Below are positions 17,785 through 25,077 of a stretch of DNA of 50,956 nucleotides, one piece after another. Below the pieces are notes generated by a model, which saw nothing but the letters and a program-made list of their open reading frames with translations, ran no database searches and was not told the DNA's origin. Within the stretch, counting starts at the first letter, position 1; every line of letters starts with the position of its first letter. Position numbers and translations under genes: made by a program. The stretch is from JBPBQZ01 sp050955105 (lineage in GTDB: Bacteria; Pseudomonadota; Gammaproteobacteria; Burkholderiales; Burkholderiaceae): the NCBI GenBank assembly GCA_050955105.1, contig JBPBQZ010000005.1, positions 1 through 50,956 of the forward strand, in the 5' to 3' direction.

Positions 17785-18453
17785 ATGCAGGTCACCGCAA
17801 AGCCGTCGCCGTTCGTGTTCGAAGCGTCAAAGACGGCACTCGTCGTCATCGACATGCAACGCGATTTCATCGAGCCAGGCGGCTTCGGCGAAGCGCTTGG
17901 CAATGACGTGTCGCTCCTCGCCGGCATCGTGCCCGAGGTGGCGGCCTTGCTCGACATCGCTCGCCGCGGCGGCTGGTTCATCGTGCATACGCGCGAATCG
18001 CATGCACCCGACTTGTCCGATTGTCCCCCGGCCAAGCGCCTGCGCGGCGCGCCGAACGCCCGCATCGGCGATACCGGCCCGATGGGCCGCATCCTCGTGC
18101 GCGGTGAACCCGGCAACGCGATCGTCGATGCGCTCACGCCGCTCGCCGGCGAACTCGTCATCGACAAGCCCGGCAAAGGGGCGTTCTATGCGACGCGGCT
18201 CGGCGAGGAACTGGCGATGCGCGGCGTGACTCATCTGGTGTTCGCCGGGGTGACGACCGAAGTCTGCGTGCAGACATCGATGCGCGAGGCCAACGACCGT
18301 GGCTATGACTGCCTGCTGATCGAGGACGCCACCGCGAGCTACATCCCCGCGTTCAAGGAGGCGACGATCGAGATGATCCATTCGCAGGGCGGAATCGTAG
18401 GGTGGACTGCCACGCTTGCCGACCTGATAAAGGAATCCCGATCATGGAACTGA
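17785..18453 (+). CDS. Second isochorismatase-like cysteine hydrolase; candidate triuret hydrolase
   Basis: A 222-residue hydrolase with the triad Asp23 (LVVIDMQRDF), Lys128 (LVIDKPGKGAF) and Cys161 (GVTTEVCVQT). It shares the HTRESHAPDLSDCPPAKR loop with the biuret hydrolase upstream but has a different N-terminus and C-terminal third (IEDATASYIPAFKEATIEMI). Known relatives include RutB, BiuH and the triuret hydrolase TrtA, which makes carboxybiuret/biuret-level products feeding BiuH. In a biuret operon with allophanate hydrolase, a triuret hydrolase role is the most economical guess. The family is broad, so function remains open. Its end overlaps the next gene by 10 bases. Confidence 0.8.
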   Translation: MQVTAKPSPFVFEASKTALVVIDMQRDFIEPGGFGEALGNDVSLLAGIVPEVAALLDIARRGGWFIVHTRESHAPDLSDCPPAKRLRGAPNARIGDTGPMGRILVRGEPGNAIVDALTPLAGELVIDKPGKGAFYATRLGEELAMRGVTHLVFAGVTTEVCVQTSMREANDRGYDCLLIEDATASYIPAFKEATIEMIHSQGGIVGWTATLADLIKESRSWN

Positions 18454-18842
18454 ATCGGCCGGAAGTCGTGGCGCAGGTATCGACAGCGTTCACGGAATAT
18501 GAACGTGCTCTGGTCGACCACGATGTCGGCGCCATGAATGCGTTGTTCTGGCACGCGCCCGAGACGGTGCGCTACGGCATCGCGGAGATCCAGCATGGTG
18601 GCGAGGCGATTCGCGCGTGGCGCGAGTCCTGCGAGCCGGTGCCCCGTTCGCGCAGGCTGCATCGCACGGTAGTCACGACCTTCGGTGCGGATTACGCAAC
18701 GGTCAGCACGGAGTTCACGAGTGATGCGACCACGCTCAGGGGCCGTCAGATGCAGACATGGGCTAGGGTCGGCGCGCACTCGGAAGTGCACCAGGGCTGG
18801 AAGATCGTGGCCGCGCACGTCAGCCTGATTGCCGCCCCCTGA
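18444..18842 (+). CDS. AtzH/HpxZ-like protein (DUF3225, SnoaL/NTF2-like fold)
   Basis: A 132-residue protein of the DUF3225 family. AtzH removes the carboxyl/amide dead end 1,3-dicarboxyurea in s-triazine breakdown, and HpxZ acts in the oxalurate pathway. Family features are ELNRPEVVAQVSTAFTEYERAL, the FWHAPETVRYGIAE segment and a C-terminal GWKIVAAHVSL strand. ATG 18444 overlaps the preceding stop. Its usual partner AtzE (carboxybiuret hydrolase) is absent here, so it may instead handle spontaneous or side carboxyureas formed by the two cysteine hydrolases. The family call is good; the exact substrate is inferred. Confidence 0.78.
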   Translation: MELNRPEVVAQVSTAFTEYERALVDHDVGAMNALFWHAPETVRYGIAEIQHGGEAIRAWRESCEPVPRSRRLHRTVVTTFGADYATVSTEFTSDATTLRGRQMQTWARVGAHSEVHQGWKIVAAHVSLIAAP

Positions 18843-18878
18843 TACGCCGATAATAAGAAAAACAGGAGGCTCTGCGAT

Positions 18879-19661
18879 ATGGCTGTCAACGTGACCAAGG
18901 CGTCCGCCCGGAAGACGACGCCCGCGGCCGGCGCCACCGGCGAGGGCGGCGTAGCCAGCAACGCGAGCCGCACGGTCAATGCAGCGAACCCGCTTGCGGA
19001 GCAGGTTTATCAAAAGCTCAAGAGCGATATTTTCAATTTCCGGCTCTTCCCGGGCGATCGCTTTTCCGAAAACGGCATTGCGCAGCACTACGGCGTCTCG
19101 CGTACGCCCATGCGCGACGGACTCTTCCGCCTGCAGCGCGAAGGTTATCTCGAAGTCGGGTTCCGGCGCGGCTGGAAGGTATCGCATATCAACTTCGAGC
19201 AGCTCGACCAGCTCTACGACCTGCGCATCGTGCTGGAAGTCGCCTCCATCGAGCGGCTTGCGAGCAGCGGGGCGCAGCATATCGCCATCGACGCGTTGAA
19301 GGCCATCTGGTGCGTCCCGGCGGAACTGCGCGAAAACGATCCCGTCACCATGTTCGAGATGGACGAGAATTTTCATCGGCGTTTGGTGGCCGCGACCGGG
19401 AATGCCGAGATGCTGCGGGTACACAATGAAGTGACCGAGCGCATCCGCATCGTGCGGCGGCTCGATTTTCTCAAGCCGCACCGCACCAGCGCGACCTATG
19501 ACGAGCATTCCACCATGCTCAACCTGATCGAACGCGGAAAACTCACCGAGGCTATCATTCTGCTGCGCGCGCACGTCACGCAAAGCAAGCTGGAAGTGCG
19601 CAAGATCACGCTGTCAATGCTGGCTGCGGCGCGCGACAGCAAATTGCCGTTCGTTTCCTGA
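18879..19661 (+). CDS. GntR-family transcriptional regulator, FCD subfamily
   Basis: DNA-binding regulator, 260 residues. A low-complexity Ala/Thr-rich N-terminal tail of about 35 residues precedes the winged helix (LAEQVYQKLKSDIFNFRLFPGDRFSENGIAQHYGVSRTPMRDGLFRL, read in parts). The C-terminal FCD helical ligand domain follows, with the metal-binding His/Asp pattern (MDENFHRRL, YDEHSTMLNLIERG, LRAHV). It is last in the biuret operon, 36 bases after the AtzH-like gene, with AGGAGG before the ATG. By position it should control the operon in response to a ureide or carboxylate. An N-terminal tail this long is slightly unusual. Confidence 0.9.
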   Translation: MAVNVTKASARKTTPAAGATGEGGVASNASRTVNAANPLAEQVYQKLKSDIFNFRLFPGDRFSENGIAQHYGVSRTPMRDGLFRLQREGYLEVGFRRGWKVSHINFEQLDQLYDLRIVLEVASIERLASSGAQHIAIDALKAIWCVPAELRENDPVTMFEMDENFHRRLVAATGNAEMLRVHNEVTERIRIVRRLDFLKPHRTSATYDEHSTMLNLIERGKLTEAIILLRAHVTQSKLEVRKITLSMLAAARDSKLPFVS

Positions 19662-19668
19662 ACCCGGC

Positions 19669-19713
19669 CTCTGCAGCCCGCCGGATGACGGGTGCGGTAT
19701 GTCGTCTGCAGAG
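19669..19713 (+). terminator. Possible terminator hairpin after the biuret operon
   Basis: Nested inverted repeats: CTCTGCAG (19669-19676) with CTGCAGAG (19706-19713) outside, and CCCG (19677-19680) with CGGG (19689-19692) inside. It lies 8 bases after the regulator stop. There is no long T-run, so termination is only suggested. Confidence 0.4.
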
Positions 19714-19890
19714 CCTCTGCTTCCGGAGTTGATGATCGGCCGAAAATCAATAATTCAAAATTCGGCTGAGAAGCGATTTAAAAACGTGTTAATTTGATTC
19801 GCAAGCGGCGGTAAATAGCGGGCCAGGAATAGTTGCCAGGAAGAGCTGTTCCAGTGCATGGCCGTTAAACAACGCGTTGGAGATTCCGAG

Positions 19891-20346
19891 ATGGCTGAGC
19901 GCTTGGTTGATGTATTAGACAGCAGCGGTTCTGTCATTCACACCTACCCGGTCACGCTCGGGGAATTGGGGAATGAAGCGGATGATGCCGAGTATTTGAG
20001 AAAGGGGCTGGAGGCGGCCGCCAGCGGCCGACTGGTCCCTGACGCTGATCTTGGCCGGCTGAAGGCGAGGATCCACGTCGCACGAGGCGGTCAAATGGCT
20101 AGTTACGGCGACGATCTGGATTCCGCTTCGGAAACCAAAATCGGCTTGGAGGAGGAGGTCCGTGGGCGCGCCTATTCCCTTTGGGAAGAAGACGGTCGTC
20201 CATCGGGACGCACTGAGGAATACTGGCAACGCGCGTTGGCGCAACATCTGCGTGAGCGGGCCTACGTGTTGTGGCAGCAAGAGGGAAGCCCGGAAGGCCG
20301 TGCAGACGAGTACTGGCACCGGGTCCAGGAGTTCGAGGCTCAGTGA
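19891..20346 (+). CDS. DUF2934 domain protein with two DUF2934 repeats
   Basis: A small acidic protein of 151 residues from ATG 19891 (GGAG 10 bases upstream); ATG 19858 would add 11 residues. The N-terminal half (MAERLVDVLDSSGSVIHTYPVTLG) is a domain often found in Burkholderia hypothetical proteins. The C-terminal half has two copies of the DUF2934 signature, RAYSLWEEDGRPSGRTEEYW and RAYVLWQQEGSPEGRADEYW. Function is unknown; such proteins are common and usually cytoplasmic. It is a monocistronic gene 230 bases after the biuret regulator. Confidence 0.75.
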   Translation: MAERLVDVLDSSGSVIHTYPVTLGELGNEADDAEYLRKGLEAAASGRLVPDADLGRLKARIHVARGGQMASYGDDLDSASETKIGLEEEVRGRAYSLWEEDGRPSGRTEEYWQRALAQHLRERAYVLWQQEGSPEGRADEYWHRVQEFEAQ

Positions 20347-20423
20347 TTTCGGCCCACGAGACGCTCCCCGCCATTAGGCCAGCGCCGTTTTCTTGGGAAG
20401 GTTGTCTTGGGTCAGACGGAGCT

Positions 20424-21839
20424 TTATGCGAAAAGTGGCCCTGCTGAAATCGTCAGCGAGGGGCGATCGCAGTTTCCCTTTTTTAGCATGACGTGCACCA
20501 GGCAAGGAAGATACCTTTCATTGTCGGGGTTCATGCGAAGCAGGTCTTCCATCAATTTTGGCCAGCCACGCGGTGCGCGATATTCGAGCAGATTAATCGT
20601 TTCAATGCCCGAAGACCAATCGCGTAGACAAGAACCGATGTTGTCGGCGTCGATACCCCACGGCATGGGCGGCAGCCGGTAGGAAGGGGTCTTCATCACG
20701 CCCCACATGGTGAGCGAAGAAAACCATTGCGGGACCACGTCAAAAACGAGTTCGGCAGTTGGAAAGCGCGCGACCAAGTCTGCGATCAGGCGCTTAACGG
20801 CCTGCGGCTGAAGGTACATAAACAGCCCTTGGGCGACTATGAATACGTCCGTAGCTGGCTCGATTTCATTGGCCCACACCGGATCGAGTGCACTCGCTGC
20901 AATGTGGCGGAAGCGTTTTGAGGGTTTCAGGAAATTCTCGCGGAACTCGATGGCGGCAGGAAGATCGACGGTGAGCCACTGCATGCGGCCATTATCGACA
21001 CGGTGTCCCTGTGTTTCCAGACCTTCCCCTAGCGAAACGACAACCCCGTCGGGGTGATTCTCGAGCCAGCGAATGAGCAGATGATCTATTTCTGCCGCCC
21101 GTGCGGCGAACGAGCCGTCGGGGTCACCGAAGCGGCCGGCGAAGTCGTAGTCGATGGCTTTGCATATCCGGGCACTTTCGTGGTCTATCAGAACGGCGTC
21201 TGCCCGCCCTGACTCACACGCTCGGTCATAAAGTGTCCACAGCATCGTTTCCGATACGCTGTCGAGGTTCGATACGACATTTGTCGCGTCGATAGGATTT
21301 TGCTGCCGCGTCGCTTTCCCCGGATGCCAGGGGACGGTTGCCACGGGGTCCAAGGCGCCGAGACGCTTTGCGTTGGCCGTTGCACGATCGTGAATAGGGG
21401 CGACACTTTCCTGCATGACGCGGGCCGCAGAGTTTGCCAAGCGCAGTGGGTTGGCCGGCGCCTCAGTGGCAATCTCGACCCACGCTGTCTGGCGCTCAAG
21501 CCATTGCGACGGCGATTGGCTGGATGCTAATGCGAGCGCTGCGGCAGACGTTGCCCACACGTGGCTACTCGTATCGACCGCCACCATCATAGCGAGGTTA
21601 AAAAAGCCGAGGCCAAAGGCTTGGAGCGATTCTGCGGCCGCCTCTTCCTTTTCGCGGCTCATAAGACTGAATTCAGTTCGATCCCTCTCACTCGGTATAG
21701 GGCCGGCAAACGCCATGCGGGCGGTTCGATGTCCCACGACCAGCGTGGCCGCTGCGAACATTTCTCCAGCCCCGGCGAGAGCCTCTAACCAGGTGTCGGA
21801 GAGGTCTGCAAGGAGGGAATACGATGTAGACGGCGCCAT
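20424..21839 (-). CDS. Phasin-like N-terminus fused to a leucine-carboxyl-methyltransferase-type SAM methyltransferase
   Basis: 471 residues. Residues about 190-460 form an LCMT/PPM1-type methyltransferase: SETMLWTLYDRA, AIDYDF, the SAM-binding VVSLGEGLETQGHRVD, LTVDLPAAIEFRE, FIVAQGLFMYLQP and ELVFDVVPQW. Such bacterial proteins methylate carboxyl groups of small molecules or act in polyketide and secondary metabolism. Residues about 1-165 are Ala-rich and helical. The segment SQSPSQWLERQTAWVEIATE to VMQESVAPIHDRATANAKRL resembles phasins, the coat proteins of polyhydroxyalkanoate granules. The fusion is read directly from one uninterrupted frame; the phasin assignment is by pattern only. 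Substrate unknown. Confidence 0.75.
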   Translation of the reverse strand: MAPSTSYSLLADLSDTWLEALAGAGEMFAAATLVVGHRTARMAFAGPIPSERDRTEFSLMSREKEEAAAESLQAFGLGFFNLAMMVAVDTSSHVWATSAAALALASSQSPSQWLERQTAWVEIATEAPANPLRLANSAARVMQESVAPIHDRATANAKRLGALDPVATVPWHPGKATRQQNPIDATNVVSNLDSVSETMLWTLYDRACESGRADAVLIDHESARICKAIDYDFAGRFGDPDGSFAARAAEIDHLLIRWLENHPDGVVVSLGEGLETQGHRVDNGRMQWLTVDLPAAIEFRENFLKPSKRFRHIAASALDPVWANEIEPATDVFIVAQGLFMYLQPQAVKRLIADLVARFPTAELVFDVVPQWFSSLTMWGVMKTPSYRLPPMPWGIDADNIGSCLRDWSSGIETINLLEYRAPRGWPKLMEDLLRMNPDNERYLPCLVHVMLKKGNCDRPSLTISAGPLFA

Positions 21840-22120
21840 TGGAATGCTCCCTGATTACGTGATGAACTGGCGAATTTGTAATTGGCAGACTTGAGTTCGG
21901 GCGAACGGTCGAAAAGAACGTGAATCACATCCCCATCGATAAAGTAAAACGGTTTTAGCCAGAAATGCCACCCGCTGGTTCAGCATAGGCCGCCGCATGG
22001 TGCAGCGCAACATATATTGAGACTTTTAATAGACAGCCCGCACGTCGAACGGGTTTGGCGGCTGCACGCGGCAACCACCTCGGGCATAATCAGTCGGTAC
22101 TGCTTCCGCAATTGGCGCTC

Positions 22121-23191
22121 ATGTTTCGTAAGCTATTTCTACTGCCGGCGCTTTGTAGTTGTCTGATTGCCGGCGGCTGTGTCTCTATTGGAGAAACGCA
22201 GTTACGGGCGGATCAGGTAAGTTATGAACGAGCCCTCGGTGAAGCGAAGAAGCGTGAAATGCTGGCCGCAATCGTCGGTCTACGTTATGCCGATGAGCCG
22301 GGGTTTCTGACGGTCACGCAAATTATCGCCGCCTATACATTCGACGCGACGGGCGGTTCGACCCTGAATGGAGGCTCGGGTAGTGAGGCGAGCTTCGCGC
22401 AGGCGACGGGCAGCGTTTCTTATTCGAATCATCCGACGTTCACTTTCACGCCAACGACCGGACAAGCCTATGCCACGGCGTTTATCCGTCCACTTCCGGC
22501 TACCTTGTTCCTGCCATTGGCCAGCAGCGACGTTCCTATCGATCTTCTGTTGCGCCTGACCGCACAGTCGATGGGCGGTTTGCGTAACGGCAGCGCTCTT
22601 GGGGGACCCAACAGCAATGGCTCGCCGCAATTCTTCGAATTGCTGCGGTTGCTAAGAAGCTTGCAGATTGCCGGCGAATTGACGGTCGAATATCGGGAAG
22701 ACAATCATATCGGTCACGTATCGATCACTCTTGCGGGCACCCCGACCGGCGATTCGACGCAGACTGAACGCGACGTCGAACGCGTCCGGACCTTATTGCA
22801 TTTATCAAGCCGCGCCAAGTCTTATGAGGTGACTTATGGTCAAGCTGCCGGAAGCGGCGACACTATAACTATGGTCCCCCGCTCGGTGCTGGGCATATTG
22901 AGCAATCTGGGCGCACAGATTTCCGTACCGCCCGGGCAAGTGGAAAGTGGCGCCACTAAGCCGACAGTCGGTTTGGTGGGAGGTGAGGCGCGGCCGACGG
23001 TCGTTGTGCACGCCGGAAAAAGCGCGCCCGCGAATGCCTACGCAAGCATTGCTTATGGCGGCACCGTTTATTGGATAGACAACGCCGACTTCGATTCCAA
23101 ATATGCTTTTACCGTGGTACAGAACTTGATGGCTTTAGCTGAAGCGAATCAGGACGCCAAGACTCCGGTGATTACGGTTCCGGCCGGTTGA
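22121..23191 (+). CDS. Putative outer-membrane or periplasmic lipoprotein of unknown function
   Basis: 356 residues from ATG 22121. The N-terminus is a lipoprotein signal with lipobox Leu-Ile-Ala-Gly-Gly-Cys (Cys near residue 21; +2 is Val, favouring outer-membrane sorting). The mature part starts with a charged helix (LRADQVSYERALGEAKKREML) followed by GLRYADEPGFLTVTQIIAAYTF and a Gly/Ser-rich region. The C-terminal part contains YASIAYGGTVYWIDNADFDSKYAFTVVQNLMALAE. No catalytic motif is recognised. The pattern recalls uncharacterised lipoproteins of proteobacteria with an immunity or secretion context, but nothing here confirms that. The frame extends upstream to 22055 but the lipobox decides the start. 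Confidence 0.7.
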   Translation: MFRKLFLLPALCSCLIAGGCVSIGETQLRADQVSYERALGEAKKREMLAAIVGLRYADEPGFLTVTQIIAAYTFDATGGSTLNGGSGSEASFAQATGSVSYSNHPTFTFTPTTGQAYATAFIRPLPATLFLPLASSDVPIDLLLRLTAQSMGGLRNGSALGGPNSNGSPQFFELLRLLRSLQIAGELTVEYREDNHIGHVSITLAGTPTGDSTQTERDVERVRTLLHLSSRAKSYEVTYGQAAGSGDTITMVPRSVLGILSNLGAQISVPPGQVESGATKPTVGLVGGEARPTVVVHAGKSAPANAYASIAYGGTVYWIDNADFDSKYAFTVVQNLMALAEANQDAKTPVITVPAG

Positions 23192-23307
23192 GAAAATTTG
23201 CATGGTTGGCCAAGATCGCGACGCTGCGCTTCAAAACTAGCAAATGGGCGCCGCGTCCAACCAATCCCTTTCTTACAAGCGAAAGCGTTTCTGGGTTAGC
23301 ATCGCTG

Positions 23308-23577
23308 ATGGCGCCCGCAAGAGGTCCTTCGAAGATCGTTTGCCTCGTATATGCTAGTCATATACAGCGCCCGCTCGGACGCGTCGACATCGATGCAATT
23401 ATCGCGGCCTCTGTCGCCTCGAATCGAAGAGACAGCATTACCGGCTTTCTGATCCAAGGCTTGGTGATCGGCTCTCTCGCTCGCGAAAAGCGCGGTCCTC
23501 GCCGCGCTTCTTGTCTAATATTATGCGTACTTTGCGATCGCGAAAAAATGACAGGCAGAACCAGAGATCACACATAG
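23308..23577 (+). pseudogene. Truncated BLUF-domain (blue-light sensor) fragment
   Basis: The segment KIVCLVYASHIQRPLGRVDI, then DAIIAASVASNRRDSITGFLIQ (23332-23457), matches the first half of a BLUF flavin-binding domain, including the Tyr of LVYAS and the Asn before ITG that contact FAD. The expected continuation (the GxFxQxLEG Gln/Trp or Met region) is missing. The frame runs on into unrelated residues overlapping the convergent hemolysin III gene. It is probably a gene relic cut by a deletion. It is 120 bases after the lipoprotein gene. Confidence 0.55.
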
Positions 23578-24165
23578 GTGCCAAATGGAGTGCGCGAACT
23601 TCAGACGGCTGTCCAGCAAAAAGAAGATGGTGCCACCGGTGTAGCACAATGCGCCGGCCAAAAGCCAACCGATTCCCCGACCGGGTAGCAGTGTAAAAAG
23701 TGGCCAAGCCACACCAAGTACCATCCATCCCATCGCGAGATAAAAGCCTACGGACAGGAATGGGTGGGCGAGCTTGCGAAATGCTTGTAGTGCGATGCCT
23801 GCTGCTGCGAGTATCCAGATGATGATGAGGAGTGCAGTACCTCCGTGGCCTGAGAGTATGCCAACGGCAAAAGGAGTATAACTACCCGCGATAAAGAGAT
23901 AAATCGCGCAGTAGTCGAGTTTCACAAGCACCCGTTTGCCAGCACCCGCTGGCAACGCGTGGTAAAGAGCCGAGGTGGCGTAGAGCAGCAGCATCGTCAC
24001 CAGATAAACTGCCATTGCGAGTCGAGGCACGTGGCCCGCGCCGGGCGGAGAGAGAGGCCACGCTGTGAGCGCTACTGCAATGATAAGTATCAGCGCTGCA
24101 ACATGACTGCCAGCGTTCGCCATCTCTTCCCAGAGCGACTGCGTACGAGGATGAATTCGTCTCAT
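23521..24165 (-). CDS. Hemolysin III / PAQR-family membrane protein
   Basis: Integral inner-membrane protein of 214 residues with seven predicted hydrophobic segments. The family motifs are present: SALYHALPAG after the second segment, LDYCAIYLFIAGSYTPF, and HSIWHLCVISGSACHFFAI near the C-terminus. The conserved Ser/His/Asp/His residues are those that bind zinc in PAQR proteins. Despite the name, most bacterial members are not toxins; their physiological role is unclear (lipid or membrane homeostasis has been proposed). It is transcribed alone, towards the BLUF fragment. Confidence 0.88.
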   Translation of the reverse strand: MRRIHPRTQSLWEEMANAGSHVAALILIIAVALTAWPLSPPGAGHVPRLAMAVYLVTMLLLYATSALYHALPAGAGKRVLVKLDYCAIYLFIAGSYTPFAVGILSGHGGTALLIIIWILAAAGIALQAFRKLAHPFLSVGFYLAMGWMVLGVAWPLFTLLPGRGIGWLLAGALCYTGGTIFFLLDSRLKFAHSIWHLCVISGSACHFFAIAKYA

Positions 24166-24431
24166 GATAACGATTGGAAGTTTGCTTTATTATGCCGACG
24201 ACGCCGAGAAAAATCACTCGCTGGCGCGACTCCGCGGCGGCAAAAGCGCTTCTTCAGTTTCGTGCATATGACAGACGATGGCTTTCTCGCACGATAGGCG
24301 CCGCGAGTCATTCGATCGCACAGCAGACTTCGCTTCTGCAACCTGAGTCCGCGAGCGTGGCTATTGCTGCGCTAGACGGCCATGAGTGGCAGGAACGGAT
24401 ATCGGCGACGACGAGCCTGTCGCCGTCTCGG

Positions 24432-24641
24432 TCAGCCCCTTTTTCGCTTCGGGGTCGGACGATGCTTACTTTCGGAGGCCGGGAAAGCAGATAACTGATC
24501 TTCTTTGCACCAGTCACGCATCAGTGCTCCCCACGCTCGTCGCAATCGGTAATACGGTGCGCCGTCGATGACTTCGACTTCAGCAATGATGCACACCTCC
24601 CCGCGCGCATTACGCACCCGCTGGCCAATCTCGAACTTCAT
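24432..24641 (-). CDS. Small hypothetical protein
   Basis: A 69-residue protein from ATG at 24641 (MKFEIGQRVRNARGEVCIIAEVEVIDGAPYYRL in parts); a longer frame starts at 24689. The N-terminal half looks like a small SH3-like or KOW-type beta-barrel that begins with a Gly-Gln-Arg-Val-Arg turn, as in many short uncharacterised proteins. The C-terminus is basic (KHRPTPKRKRG). No function can be given. Coding character is better than that of the overlapping forward frame. Confidence 0.45.
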   Translation of the reverse strand: MKFEIGQRVRNARGEVCIIAEVEVIDGAPYYRLRRAWGALMRDWCKEDQLSAFPASESKHRPTPKRKRG

Positions 24642-24689
24642 GCCGTTTGTCCCCGCCGCAATGCGCTTGGCCTGGCGCCCGGCATTCAT

Positions 24690-25077
24690 CCATCGCGAAG
24701 TGTCTGCGGCTCATGCCGCTATGAATTTATTTTATACATAATGCGCAGTAATTGGTTGGAAGCAGAGAATCCGACTTATGCGGCTTTCCAGCCGCGCTTC
24801 GCATGCTTATTGGCCGCGCAATCCATGCACCGCCAGTGCGAAGTGCATTTATCATCCGACTGCATGTTTGTTGATGTCGTGTCGGGCGCTTTTGAAAGCG
24901 GCCGGATTTATGTGCTGTGCCGTTCGCGATGTACCATTCTTCGATTTGAAAGCTGCCTCGAAGGCGGACATATCAGTAACATGGTGCGCATGACTGTTTC
25001 GAATCGCATGCGACCATGGCACTAGCCAGAGTTTTGGCTGCGTCCGTGCTTGGGCTTCTCGCGAACATGCGATTCCT
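24690..25077. other. Region without a confident gene before the diguanylate cyclase
   Basis: A forward frame of 94 codons (24741-25025) is open but matches nothing I recognise and has an unconvincing composition (Cys-, Met- and Arg-rich). An AT-rich patch around 24721-24742 could hold a promoter. No RNA gene seen. Confidence 0.35.

Noticed and set aside
18339..19583. 414-codon minus-strand open frame
   Set aside because: Antisense to the AtzH-like and GntR genes; composition typical of a shadow.
24174..24494. 106-codon forward open frame
   Set aside because: No family recognised, poor composition and overlap with a better minus-strand small gene.
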